Shown here piece by piece: positions 41,442 to 49,639 of a stretch of DNA of 64,000 nucleotides. Location of the stretch: the NCBI RefSeq assembly GCF_000720135.1, contig NZ_JOIU01000013.1:1-64000 (forward strand). Direction: 5' to 3'. Below the pieces are notes generated by a model. That model saw only the letters and a program-made list of their open reading frames with translations, was not told the DNA's origin and ran no database searches. The position numbers were made by a program, and so were the translations under genes. The DNA is from Streptomyces sp. NRRL S-1022 (GTDB taxonomy: Bacteria > Actinomycetota > Actinomycetes > Streptomycetales > Streptomycetaceae). Numbering within the stretch: position 1 is the stretch's first letter; the number at the start of each line of letters is the position of its first letter.

Positions 41442-42422
41442 CTACGGCGCGACCAGCAGCACCTTCCCGATGTGGCCGCTCTCCTCCACCAGCCGGTGGG
41501 CCTCGGCCGCCTCCGGCATCGGCACCTCGCGGTCCACGACCGGGCGGACGTGCCCGGCGGCCAGCAGGGGCCACACGTGCTCGCGCACGGCGGCCACGAT
41601 GGCCGCCTTCTCCTCCTGCGGACGGGCGCGCAGCGAGGTCGCGCTGATCGCGGCCCGTTTGGCGAGCAGCGCGCCGATGTTCAGCTCCGCCTTCGCCCCG
41701 CCCTGCATGCCGATGATCGCGAGGCGCCCGTTGACGGCGAGGGCCTGGACGTTGCGGTCCAGGTACTTGGCGCCCATGTTGTCGAGGATGACGTCGGCTC
41801 CGGCGCCGCCGGTGGCCTGCCGGATCTCGGCGACGAAGTCCTGCTCGCGGTAGTTGATGAGCACGTCCGCGCCCAGCTCGGCGCAGCGGTCCAGCTTCTC
41901 CTTGGTGCCGGCGGTCACCGCGACCCTGGCGCCGACGGCCTTGGCCAGCTGGATCGCCATGGTGCCGATGCCGCTGGAGCCGCCGTGCACCAGCAGCGTC
42001 TCGCCCGGGCGCAGGTGCGCCACCATGAACACGTTGGACCAGACGGTGCAGACGACCTCGGGCAGCGCCGCTGCTCGGGTCAGGTCGACGCCCTCGGGCA
42101 CGGGCAGCAGCTGCCCGGCCGGTACGACGACCTTCTCGGCGTAGCCGCCGCCCGCGAGCAACGCGCACACCGGGTCGCCGACGGCCCAGCCGGAGACGCC
42201 GGGCCCGAGCGCGGCGATCCTGCCGGAGCACTCCAGGCCGGGGTAGGGGGAGGCGCCGGGCGGCGGATCGTAGAAGCCCTGACGCTGCAGGATGTCGGCG
42301 CGGTTCACGGCGCTGGCCACCACCTCGACCAGCACCTCGCCCTCGCCGGGCACCGGATCGGGGACCTCGCCCCACACCAGCGCCTCGGGATCACCAGGTT
42401 CGGGAATCGTGATCGCATGCAT
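41442..42422 (-). CDS. NAD(P)H:quinone oxidoreductase-type zinc-independent MDR protein
   Basis: 326 residues. GroES-like N-domain: ASAVNRADILQRQGFYDPPPGASPYPGLECSGRI (landmarks VNRADILQRQGFY and PGLECSG). The Rossmann domain has TLLVHGGSSGIGTMAIQLAKAVGARVAVTAGT (G-x-x-G-x-G pattern). It lacks the cysteines that bind structural zinc, which fits the quinone-oxidoreductase/TP53I3-like branch of the MDR superfamily. These reduce quinones with NADPH in the cytoplasm. The gene ends just after the unknown membrane-anchored gene and lies downstream of the K+ channel gene on the same strand. Confidence 0.88.
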   Translation of the reverse strand: MHAITIPEPGDPEALVWGEVPDPVPGEGEVLVEVVASAVNRADILQRQGFYDPPPGASPYPGLECSGRIAALGPGVSGWAVGDPVCALLAGGGYAEKVVVPAGQLLPVPEGVDLTRAAALPEVVCTVWSNVFMVAHLRPGETLLVHGGSSGIGTMAIQLAKAVGARVAVTAGTKEKLDRCAELGADVLINYREQDFVAEIRQATGGAGADVILDNMGAKYLDRNVQALAVNGRLAIIGMQGGAKAELNIGALLAKRAAISATSLRARPQEEKAAIVAAVREHVWPLLAAGHVRPVVDREVPMPEAAEAHRLVEESGHIGKVLLVAP

Positions 42423-42450
42423 ACCGGTGACGCTACCCCCGGAGGGTCGC

Positions 42451-43548
42451 TCACCCGCCGGGCAGGGGTCGGGTGTCGGGGGTGACCTGGGCGCCGGGAG
42501 TGGCGCGGACGATGGTGATGAGCCGGTCCGTCAGCTGGAGGGTGCCGAGGGACGGATCGTCGTAGCCGAGCACCCGGTGGCCGCGGACGACGCTCACCAC
42601 CAGGTCGTCCGTCTCGCGCGGCTTCTTGCCCACCTCGCCGCGGACGACCGGCCGCTCGACGATGTCCAGCCCGCTGCCCTGCTGGATCAGGTCCTCCATG
42701 ACCATGCCGGCGGCGGGGCTGAGCACGGACAGGCCGAGCAGCCGGCCCGCCGCGCCGGAACTGGTGATGACGGCATCGGCGCCGGACTGCCTGAGCAGCG
42801 GGGCGTTCTCCTCCTCGCGCACCGCGGCCACGATCTTGGCGGTGCGGTTGAGCTGGCGGGCGGTCAGTGTCACGAGGACGGAGGTGTCGTCGCGCTGCGG
42901 GGCGACGATGATCTGCCGGGCCTTGTGCAGCTCGGCCCGTTTGAGCACGTCACTGCGGGTGGCGTCACCTATGACGCCGACGTAGCCCTCGGTGTTCGCC
43001 GCGTCGATCGCCTTCGAGCTGGGGTCGACCACGACCACCTGCTCCTTCTTCAGACCGGTCGCGCAGACGGTCTGGATGGCCGACCGCCCCTTGGTGCCGA
43101 AGCCGATGACGACGGTGTGATCGCGCAAGGCGGACCTCCAGCGGTTCAGCCGCCATTCCTCACGGGTGCGTTCGGTGAGCACCTCCAGCGTGGTGCCGAC
43201 CAGGATGATCAGGAACAGCACACGCAGGGGTGTGATGACGAAGATGTTGGCGAGCCGGGCACCGTCGCTGACCGGGGTGATGTCGCCGTATCCGGTGGTG
43301 GAGAGGGTGACGGTCGCGTAGTAGAACGCGTCGAGCAGGTCGACCGAGTCGTCGGAGTTGTCGTGGTAGCCGTCGCGGTCGGCGTAGACGACGAACGCGG
43401 TGGCGACCAGCACCACCAAGGCCATGATCAGCCGCTTGACGACCTGGCGGATCGGTCGCTCCACCACTTTCCTCGGGAGTTGCACCCGATGGGTCACCAG
43501 ATGCTCGCCCGCCTGGCGGGCGATGGCGTCATGGCCCGGAAGTTTCAC
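42451..43548 (-). CDS. Single-pore potassium channel with RCK/TrkA domain
   Basis: 365 residues from GTG 43548 (VKLPGHDAIARQ), which overlaps the moeA TGA as GTGA; GGGGGTG lies 8 bases upstream. Two transmembrane helices (LIMALVVLVATAFVVYAD about 41-58; LANIFVITPLRVLFLIILVGTTL about 98-120) flank the pore with selectivity filter TLSTTGYGDITP. The cytoplasmic RCK-N domain starts at HTVVIGFGTKGRSAIQTV (Rossmann glycines) and includes VVVDPSSKAIDAANTEGYVGVIGDATRSD. A C-terminal RCK-C-like part follows. This is the MthK-like layout of a ligand-gated K+ channel. A perfect parS site covers its start codon. Confidence 0.92.
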   Translation of the reverse strand: MKLPGHDAIARQAGEHLVTHRVQLPRKVVERPIRQVVKRLIMALVVLVATAFVVYADRDGYHDNSDDSVDLLDAFYYATVTLSTTGYGDITPVSDGARLANIFVITPLRVLFLIILVGTTLEVLTERTREEWRLNRWRSALRDHTVVIGFGTKGRSAIQTVCATGLKKEQVVVVDPSSKAIDAANTEGYVGVIGDATRSDVLKRAELHKARQIIVAPQRDDTSVLVTLTARQLNRTAKIVAAVREEENAPLLRQSGADAVITSSGAAGRLLGLSVLSPAAGMVMEDLIQQGSGLDIVERPVVRGEVGKKPRETDDLVVSVVRGHRVLGYDDPSLGTLQLTDRLITIVRATPGAQVTPDTRPLPGG

Positions 43549-43555
43549 GTGAAAC
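43542..43555. promoter_or_regulatory. parS: Perfect parS site at the moeA/channel junction
   Basis: GTTTCACGTGAAAC is a perfect 14-base palindrome identical to the Streptomyces parS consensus bound by ParB. It contains both the moeA stop (TGA, 43547-43545) and the GTG start of the K+ channel gene (43548-43546). Perfect parS sites cluster around oriC, so the window is origin-proximal. Confidence 0.93.
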
Positions 43556-44930
43556 ACACCCCCATCCCGGCGGTCGCCCACGGCAGGTCCAGCAGTTCCG
43601 TCTCCTCGCCCTGCCGGGCCCCGCCCGGGCGTACGACGGCCAGCGCGTCGGCGGCGGCGATGCCCCGGAGCATGGCCGGGCCGTTGTAGTGCAGCGGTAC
43701 CGCAAGGTCGCCGCGCAGCACCACCGGGACGAGCCGGGTGTCGTGCGGGTGCCCCTGCACCGCCTCCCGGAGCGGCAGGCTGTACGGCTCGGGCGCGGGA
43801 TGGGCGGCGAGGGTCCGCAGCAGCGGCTCGGCGAGGGTGAGCAGCCCGGAGACGGCCGCGAGCGGGTTGCCGGGCAGGCCGACGAGGTGCTGGTGGTCCT
43901 TGGTGCGGGCCAGCAGCATGGGGTGGCCGGGGCGCACCTTGACGCCGTCGACGAGGAGTTCGGCGCCGACGCGCTCCAGGACCGGGTGGACGTGGTCGAC
44001 CGGTCCGGACGCGGTGCCGCCCGTGGTGACGATCAGGTCGGCCGCGGAGCGGGTGACGGCCTTCTGGAGCGCCCGGGCGTCGTCACCGATCCGGCGTACG
44101 GCGACGACGTCGGCGCCGAGCGCGCGCAGCCACGGCGGCAGCATGGGCCCGAGGGCGTCCCTGATCAGCCCGTCGTGCGGCAGCCCTTCGGTCAGCAACT
44201 CGTCGCCGAGGACGAGAACTTCGACGCGGGGGCGGGGCACGACGGTGACCGTGTCGTAGCCGGCCGCCGCGGCCAGGCCCAGGACGGCCGGGGTGACCAG
44301 GGTGCCGACGGGCAGCAGCTGGTCGCCGCTGCGGCACTCCTGGCCGCGAGGGCGGATGTCCTGGCCGTGGAGCATCTCGCGGGTGGTGTGCAGACGGCCC
44401 TGCGCGTCGATCCGGCCGTGCTCGGAGCGCAGGACGGCGGTGGTGTCGGCGGGGATGCGGGCGCCGGTGGCGATGCGGACCGCCTCACCGTCGGTGAGCG
44501 GCTCCGGCTGCGCGTGCCCGGCGAGCACGCCCTCCTCCCGCACCTGCCAGGGGCCGGGTCCGGCGACCGCCCAGCCGTCCATCGCGGAGGTGTCGAAGGA
44601 GGGCAGGTCGGTGAGCGCGTCGAGCGGAGCGGCCAGGGCGAGTCCGAGGGCGTCGCCGAGCGGCACGCAGACGGGGGCGCGGCGGGCGCGGGAACGCGCG
44701 GCGCGGGCGGCGATCTCCCGGGCGTGGGGCCAGGGGGTGGCCCGGTGCCGCTCGGCGGACCGATCGCCGGGCGGCTGCGCGGCCGGGCCGGACGTCCGGC
44801 CCGTGCCGTCGTCCGGGCCGTCGTCCCGGGGCTCCCTGTGGGCATCCCTCACGAGCGCCAGCGCCTCCTCGACATCGAGGTCGTCGGTGTCTTCGGCGGA
44901 CGCCTCGGCCCGGGTGCCGGGGGCGGTCAT
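43545..44930 (-). CDS. moeA: Molybdopterin molybdenumtransferase MoeA
   Basis: 461 residues from ATG 44930 (MTAPGTRAEASAED), overlapping the stop of the mobA-like gene (ATGA). MoeA inserts molybdate into adenylylated molybdopterin. A variable 100-residue N-terminus precedes domain I (PLDALTDLPSFDTSAMDGWAVAG is the usual start, with FDTSAMDGWA diagnostic). RIATGARIPADTTAVLRSEHG and DIRPRGQECRSGDQLLPVGT follow. The MoCF_biosynth domain has RVEVLVLGDELL and DLIVTTGGTASGPVDHVHPVLE, where the usual GGVSVG loop reads GGTASG. Then VGLPGNPLAAVSGLLTLAEPLLR. The altered loop and long N-terminus mark an actinobacterial subgroup. Ends within a parS site. Confidence 0.9.
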   Translation of the reverse strand: MTAPGTRAEASAEDTDDLDVEEALALVRDAHREPRDDGPDDGTGRTSGPAAQPPGDRSAERHRATPWPHAREIAARAARSRARRAPVCVPLGDALGLALAAPLDALTDLPSFDTSAMDGWAVAGPGPWQVREEGVLAGHAQPEPLTDGEAVRIATGARIPADTTAVLRSEHGRIDAQGRLHTTREMLHGQDIRPRGQECRSGDQLLPVGTLVTPAVLGLAAAAGYDTVTVVPRPRVEVLVLGDELLTEGLPHDGLIRDALGPMLPPWLRALGADVVAVRRIGDDARALQKAVTRSAADLIVTTGGTASGPVDHVHPVLERVGAELLVDGVKVRPGHPMLLARTKDHQHLVGLPGNPLAAVSGLLTLAEPLLRTLAAHPAPEPYSLPLREAVQGHPHDTRLVPVVLRGDLAVPLHYNGPAMLRGIAAADALAVVRPGGARQGEETELLDLPWATAGMGVCFT

Positions 44931-45832
44931 CCGGCGTCCGGGGCGCTCGGGCCCCCGCTGCTCCCGTCCGGGTCCCCTTCGTTCTCCTCCGCCCAGCGCA
45001 GCGCCAGCGCGGCGGCCCTGCGGGCAGCCTCGGCGACGGCCTCGGGACCGCCCTTGCCCTGGGCCGCGGCATAGCCGACGAGGAAGGTGGTCAGCGGGGC
45101 CGCGGGGCGGGCCACGCCGTGTGCGGCGTCCCGGGCCAGGTCGAGCAGGACGCCGGTGTCGACGTCCAGGTCGATGCCCAGCTCGTCCTTGACTGCGGAG
45201 ATCCATTCATCCAACACGTGCCCATGCTCCCTGATCCGTGCCCTGGCGTCGGTGATGTCGTCCCAGGTGTCGCAGTCGAAGGACGCGAGCGGGTCCGGGA
45301 CGCGGGTGAGGCGGAGGGCGCCGGTCAGCCGGCGCAGAGGCAGCCCGGCGAGACCGTCGTGCGCGGCGGCGAGGGCGGTCAGCTCGCGGCGCAGGGCGGC
45401 GGTGCGGTAGGCGGCCACGAGCGGCTGGTCGCGGCCGTCGGCGTCGGTGAGCAGCGCACCGTCGGCGCCGGTGTCCTGAAGGGCGGTCAGCAGGCGCAGG
45501 AGCGTGGCCGGTTCCAGGAAGGGCAGGTCGGCGGAGAGGACGACGGTGTGCGCGGCGGTGGTGAGGCGCAGCCCGGCCGCCAGCGCGGCGACCGGTCCGC
45601 CGCCGGGCGGCTCCTCGCGCGCCCAGCGCACCGGGCGGGCGGTGGGCCGGGGCGCGGCCACGACGACGGTCGTCCCGGCGTCCGCGCAGGCCGCGAGCAC
45701 CCGGTCGAGCAGCGTACGGCCCCCGACCCGGACGGCGGGCTTGTCGGTCCCGCCGAGCCGGCGGGCGGCACCGCCGGCCAGCACGACGGCGTCGTACGGC
45801 GCGGCGGGCCCGGCGGGGGCGTTCTCGGTCAC
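44927..45832 (-). CDS. MobA-like nucleotidyltransferase fused to DUF6457
   Basis: 301 residues from GTG 45832 (VTENAPAGPAAPYD). The N-terminal half (about 12-200) is a MobA-type GTP transferase: DAVVLAGGAARRLGGTDKPAVRVGGRTLLDRVLAA, i.e. LAGGAARRLGG-TDKP, VVLSADLPFLEP, and RDQPLVAAYRTAAL. MobA attaches GMP to molybdenum cofactor. The C-terminal part (about 215-290) is DUF6457: LDEWISAVKDELGIDLDVDTGVLLDLARDAAHGV and TTFLVGYAAAQG are its landmarks, usually a separate small protein next to MobA/MoaE genes. So two cofactor genes have fused. Translationally coupled to moeA. Confidence 0.85.
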   Translation of the reverse strand: MTENAPAGPAAPYDAVVLAGGAARRLGGTDKPAVRVGGRTLLDRVLAACADAGTTVVVAAPRPTARPVRWAREEPPGGGPVAALAAGLRLTTAAHTVVLSADLPFLEPATLLRLLTALQDTGADGALLTDADGRDQPLVAAYRTAALRRELTALAAAHDGLAGLPLRRLTGALRLTRVPDPLASFDCDTWDDITDARARIREHGHVLDEWISAVKDELGIDLDVDTGVLLDLARDAAHGVARPAAPLTTFLVGYAAAQGKGGPEAVAEAARRAAALALRWAEENEGDPDGSSGGPSAPDAG

Positions 45833-45868
45833 CCCCCGAGTATGTCCTGCCCCTTCCTCCTTCCGGAT

Positions 45869-45907
45869 CCGGCGTCGGTCACACACCGGACCCGGCGTCG
45901 GTCACAC
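45869..45907. repeat. Short direct repeat upstream of the mobA-like gene
   Basis: CCGGCGTCGGTCACAC occurs at 45869-45884 and 45892-45907, 23 bases apart, in the 124-base gap between the second bkd operon's E2 gene and the mobA-like gene. Both copies contain TCGGTCACAC; a regulatory role is possible but nothing else supports it. Confidence 0.4.
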
Positions 45908-45956
45908 GGCGGCCATGCTCGTCCCGCACCGCGCGCCGGTCTCCCACGGGCGTGCT

Positions 45957-47309
45957 TCACAAGGCGCGCAGCAGCACCGCCGGCTGTTCCACGCAGTCCG
46001 CCACGTACCGCAGGAAGCCGCCCGCCGTGCCGCCGTCGCACACCCGGTGGTCGAAGGTGAGCGAGAGCTGGACGACCTGACGCACGGCAAGCTCGCCCTC
46101 GTGCACCCACGGCTTGGGGACGATGCGGCCGACGCCGAGCATGGCCGCCTCGGGGTGGTTGATGATCGGGGTGGAGCCGTCGACGCCGAAGACGCCGTAG
46201 TTGTTCAGCGTGAAGGTCCCGCCGGTGAGTTCCCCGGGCGTGAGGGTGCCCGCGCGGGCGGCCTCGGTGAGCCGGGCGAACTCGGCGGTCAGGGACTCGG
46301 CGTCGCGCGTGTGGGCGTCCCGGACGACCGGCACGACCAGGCCGCGCTCGGTCTGGGCGGCGAACCCGAGGTGGACGCGGTCGAGCCGGACGATCTCGCG
46401 GGCCTCGGTGTCGACGGTGGAGTTCAGCTCGGGGAACCGGTCCAGGGCCGCCGTGCAGATGCGGGCGAGCAGCGCGAGCAGGGAGATCTTCGGACCGCCG
46501 GCCGCGTTCATCGCCGTCCGCGCGCGCATGAGTTCGGTCGCGTCGGCGTCGACCCAGCAGGTCGCGTCCGGGATCTCCCGGCGGCTGCGGGAGAGCTTGT
46601 CGGCGACCGCACCGCGTACGCCCTTGAGCGGGATCCGCGTGCCGGCCTCGGCCCGGGGGGCCGCCGCAGGGGCCGCCCGGACGACCGGTTCCTCGGCCGT
46701 GTCCGGGGTCGCGGTCCCGGCCCGCAGCGCGTTCTCGACGTCCGCGCGCAGGATGAGCCCGTCCGGCCCGGTACCGGCCAGCCGCCTCAGGTCGACGCCG
46801 TTGTCCCGGGCGAGCTTGCGCACGAGGGGGGAGATCACGGGGACCGGGCCCTCGGCGGGCGCGGGCACGGAGGCGGGCGCGGGCATGGAGGCGGGTGCCG
46901 GTGCGGTCAGCCGCGTGCGGGGTGCCGCCGAAGCGGCCTTGGTCGCCTGCGCCTGCCCGTTGGCGCCGGCCGTGCCCGTCCGAACCCGGCGCCGGCGGGC
47001 CGCCGGGGCCTGGGTGCCGTAGCCCACCAGGACGTTGCCGGAGCCCTCGGGCTCCGCCGCCGGTGCGCCGACGGCAACCGTCAGCAGCGGGGATCCGACG
47101 GGCAGTTCGGTGCCCTCCTCGCCGAAGCGGGCGGTGACCACGCCACCGTAGGGGCAGGGCACCTCGACCATCGCCTTGGCCGTCTCCACCTCGACCACCG
47201 GCTGGTCGACGGCGACCACGTCGCCGACCTTGACCAGCCAGCGGACGATCTCCGCCTCGGTGAGTCCCTCGCCGAGGTCGGGCAGCTTGAACTCCAGCAC
47301 CTGAGCCAT
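45957..47309 (-). CDS. bkdC: 2-oxoacid dehydrogenase E2, second complex
   Basis: 450 residues from ATG 47309 (MAQVLEFKLPDLGEG), overlapping the E1 beta stop (ATGA). Lipoyl domain about 1-80 with VVEVETAKAMVEVP (lipoyl lysine). Peripheral subunit-binding domain about 170-205 (PLVRKLARDNGVDLRRLAGTG). Acyltransferase domain about 225-445, ending in SLTFDHRVCDGGTAGGFLRYV, where H-R-x-x-D-G is the active site. It is paralogous to the E2 at 31002, but the linkers differ completely. Probably serves branched-chain keto acids; pyruvate cannot be excluded from sequence alone. Third gene of an E1alpha-E1beta-E2 operon. Confidence 0.9.
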   Translation of the reverse strand: MAQVLEFKLPDLGEGLTEAEIVRWLVKVGDVVAVDQPVVEVETAKAMVEVPCPYGGVVTARFGEEGTELPVGSPLLTVAVGAPAAEPEGSGNVLVGYGTQAPAARRRRVRTGTAGANGQAQATKAASAAPRTRLTAPAPASMPAPASVPAPAEGPVPVISPLVRKLARDNGVDLRRLAGTGPDGLILRADVENALRAGTATPDTAEEPVVRAAPAAAPRAEAGTRIPLKGVRGAVADKLSRSRREIPDATCWVDADATELMRARTAMNAAGGPKISLLALLARICTAALDRFPELNSTVDTEAREIVRLDRVHLGFAAQTERGLVVPVVRDAHTRDAESLTAEFARLTEAARAGTLTPGELTGGTFTLNNYGVFGVDGSTPIINHPEAAMLGVGRIVPKPWVHEGELAVRQVVQLSLTFDHRVCDGGTAGGFLRYVADCVEQPAVLLRAL

Positions 47310-48313
47310 CAGCCCTCGGCCTCCCACTGCAGCCGGGCCACGGCGTCCAGGATGCGGTCGACGCCGGGCAGGTGGTGCCGCTCCAGCATGGGCGGCGGGT
47401 AAGGGATGTCGAAGCCGGCCACGCGCAGCACCGGCGCCTCCAGGTGGTGGAAGCAGCGCTCGGTGATGCGGGCCGCGATCTCGCCGCCCGGTCCGCCGAA
47501 GCCGGTGGACTCGTGGACGACGACGGCCCGGCCGGTACGCCGGACGGCCGCGCAGACCGTCTCGTCGTCGAACGGAACCAGGGAGCGCAGGTCGACGACC
47601 TCCAGGTCCCAGCCCTCGGCCCGGGCGGCCTCGGCGGCCTCCAGGCAGACCGGCAGCGAGGGGCCGTAGGTGATGAGCGTGGCGGTGCTGCCGGGCCGGC
47701 GCACCACCGCGCGGCCGACGGGCTCGACGTCGGTGGGCTGCTCGGGGTTCCAGGTGTCCTTCGACCAGTACAGCCGCTTCGGCTCCAGGAAGACGACCGG
47801 GTCGTCCGAGGCGATGGCCTGGCGCAGCAGTCCGTAGGCGTCGGCGACGGTGGCCGGGGTGACGACGTGCAGGCCCGGCGTCGCGATGTAGTAGGCCTCG
47901 GAGGAGTCGCTGTGGTGCTCGACACCGCCGATGCCGCCGCCGTAGGGGACGCGGACGGTGATCGGCAGGGGCATCCGGCCGCGCGTGCGGTTGCGCATCT
48001 TGGAGACATGGCTGATCAGCTGCTCGAACGCCGGGTAGGCGAAGGCGTCGAACTGCATCTCCACCACCGGCCGCAGGCCGTACATGGCCATGCCGACGGC
48101 GGTGCCGAGGATGCCGGCCTCGGCGAGCGGGGTGTCGGTGCAGCGGTCCTCGCCGAACTCCTTGGCGAGGCCGTCGGTGACGCGGAAGACCCCGCCGAGG
48201 GTGCCGACGTCCTCGCCCATGACGTGCACGGTGGGATCGGCGGCCATCGCGTCGCGCATCGCGCGCGTGAGGGCCTGCGCCATGGTGGCGGGCTTGACGG
48301 CCACGGTGGTCAT
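47309..48313 (-). CDS. bkdB: 2-oxoacid dehydrogenase E1 beta, second complex
   Basis: 334 residues from ATG 48313, overlapping the E1 alpha stop. Motifs: VHVMGEDVGTLGGVFRVTDGL, DTPLAEAGILGTAVGMAMYGLRPVVEMQF, VPYGGGIGGVEHHSDSSEAYYIATPGLHVV. The C-terminal transketolase domain (about 200-325) has DLEVVDLRSLVPFDDETV. EHHSDS is the same type as the EHHSES of the first beta subunit, supporting branched-chain specificity. It partners with the adjacent E1 alpha to decarboxylate the keto acid with thiamine diphosphate. Confidence 0.9.
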   Translation of the reverse strand: MTTVAVKPATMAQALTRAMRDAMAADPTVHVMGEDVGTLGGVFRVTDGLAKEFGEDRCTDTPLAEAGILGTAVGMAMYGLRPVVEMQFDAFAYPAFEQLISHVSKMRNRTRGRMPLPITVRVPYGGGIGGVEHHSDSSEAYYIATPGLHVVTPATVADAYGLLRQAIASDDPVVFLEPKRLYWSKDTWNPEQPTDVEPVGRAVVRRPGSTATLITYGPSLPVCLEAAEAARAEGWDLEVVDLRSLVPFDDETVCAAVRRTGRAVVVHESTGFGGPGGEIAARITERCFHHLEAPVLRVAGFDIPYPPPMLERHHLPGVDRILDAVARLQWEAEG

Positions 48314-49464
48314 CGGGCGCCGCCTTCCTGCTCGCCGTGCTGCTCCTGCTCGGCCTCCAGCTCGGCCCGCAACAGGGCCCGCTGCTCGCGCAGTTGCGCC
48401 GTGGTCTCGGCGTAGACGTGGTCGAAGAGGTCCATCGGGTCGAGTTCCGGGTCCTGGTTCATGCGGTCCCGCAGTCCGGCGGCCATCGTCTCGGCGTCCT
48501 GCCGGACGGCCTCGATGCCGGCCTCGTCGAGCAGTCCGCGTGCGGTCATCTCACGTTCCAGCAGCTGGACCGGGTCGTGGGCGCGCCAGGCCGCGACCTC
48601 GGCCTCCTCGCGGTAACGGGTGGCGTCGTCGGCGTTGGTGTGGGCCTCGACGCGGTACGTCACCGCCTCCACCAGGGTGGGGCCGCCGCCCGCGCGGGCG
48701 TGCCGTACGGCGTCGCTCAGGACCTCGTGCACGGCCACGGCGTCGTTGCCGTCGACCAGCCGGCCCGGCATGCCGTACCCGACGGCCTTGTGGGCCAGGG
48801 AGGGCGCGGCGGTCTGCTTGGCGAGCGGGACGGAGATGGCGAAGCCGTTGTTCTGCACCAGGAAGACGACCGGCGCCTGCCAGACGGCGGCGAAGTTCAG
48901 CGCCTCGTGGAAGTCGCCCTCGCTGGTGCCGCCGTCGCCGACCATGGCGAGCGCGACCACGTCGTCGCCCTTGAGGCGGGCGGCGTGGGCCAGGCCGACG
49001 GCGTGCGGCAGCTGGGTGGCGAGCGGGGTGCTGAGCGGGGCCACCCGGTGGGCGTAGGGGTCGTAGCCGCTGTGCCAGTCACCGCGCAGCAGGGTGAGCG
49101 CCTCGGCGGGGTCCACGCCCCGGGCGACGACGGCGAGCGTGTCGCGGTAGCTGGGGAAGAGCCAGTCGCGTTCCTCCAGGGCCAGGGCGGCGGCGACCTC
49201 GCAGGCCTCCTGGCCGGTGCTGGACGGGTAGACGGCGAGCCGGCCCTGCTTGGTCAGCGCGGTGGCCTGCGTGTTGTAGCGGCGGCCGCGCACCAGCTGC
49301 GCGTACAGCCGGCTCAGCAGGCCGGGGTCGGCCTTGCCGGCCGCCTCGGTGCCGAGGACGCGGTAGGGCTCGGCGTCGGGCAGCAGCGGCGCGGGGTCCA
49401 TACGGGGCTGCCAGGCGGGCGGCGGCGATGGCCGGTACGCGCCCCGCTGCTCCAGAACCGTCAT
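48310..49464 (-). CDS. bkdA: 2-oxoacid dehydrogenase E1 alpha, second complex
   Basis: 384 residues from ATG 49464. LYAQLVRGRRYNTQATALTKQGRLAVYPSSTGQEACEV is the usual opening (YPSSTGQEACE is diagnostic). The thiamine diphosphate motif is AMVGDGGTSEGDFHEALNFAAVWQAPVVFLVQNNGFA. YRVEAHTNADDATRYR is the regulatory-loop equivalent. The C-terminal tail is E/Q-rich (AELEAEQEQHGEQEGG), unlike the T/G/K head of the first complex's E1 alpha. First gene of the operon. The upstream gap holds a TetR-type operator (49525-49538) and a 10-bp inverted repeat made of two DnaA-box-like sequences (49569-49598), shared with the divergent Lrp gene. Confidence 0.9.
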   Translation of the reverse strand: MTVLEQRGAYRPSPPPAWQPRMDPAPLLPDAEPYRVLGTEAAGKADPGLLSRLYAQLVRGRRYNTQATALTKQGRLAVYPSSTGQEACEVAAALALEERDWLFPSYRDTLAVVARGVDPAEALTLLRGDWHSGYDPYAHRVAPLSTPLATQLPHAVGLAHAARLKGDDVVALAMVGDGGTSEGDFHEALNFAAVWQAPVVFLVQNNGFAISVPLAKQTAAPSLAHKAVGYGMPGRLVDGNDAVAVHEVLSDAVRHARAGGGPTLVEAVTYRVEAHTNADDATRYREEAEVAAWRAHDPVQLLEREMTARGLLDEAGIEAVRQDAETMAAGLRDRMNQDPELDPMDLFDHVYAETTAQLREQRALLRAELEAEQEQHGEQEGGAR

Positions 49465-49524
49465 GACGGCACCTCCTCGTGGGAGCGGCTACGGGAGGCG
49501 TGTCGGCTGTGACCCGCCTCACCA

Positions 49525-49538
49525 ACCGATTGTTCGGT
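49525..49538. promoter_or_regulatory. PaaR-type (TetR) operator between second bkd operon and lrp
   Basis: ACCGATTGTTCGGT has ACCGA/TCGGT arms and differs by one base from ACCGATCGTTCGGT at 52310-52323 and, on the other strand, 57219-57232. It lies 61 bases upstream of the E1 alpha start. Confidence 0.6.
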
Positions 49539-49568
49539 CGCCGGCACATTTTGGCTACAGGCACCTCA

Positions 49569-49598
49569 AGGCTGTGGACAAACGGTTCTCCACAGCCT
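49569..49598. promoter_or_regulatory. Perfect inverted repeat built from two DnaA-box-like 9-mers
   Basis: AGGCTGTGGA (49569-49578) and TCCACAGCCT (49589-49598) are perfect 10-base arms around 10 bases. The left arm contains TGTGGACAA, complement of the DnaA-box consensus TTGTCCACA; the right contains TTCTCCACA. It lies 42 bases before the Lrp start. It could be an operator for that regulator, a DnaA site, or both. Confidence 0.55.
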
Positions 49599-49639
49599 GG
49601 AATGAACGCAGGGCGTCCACGGCGAGGAAGCGGGGGGAC

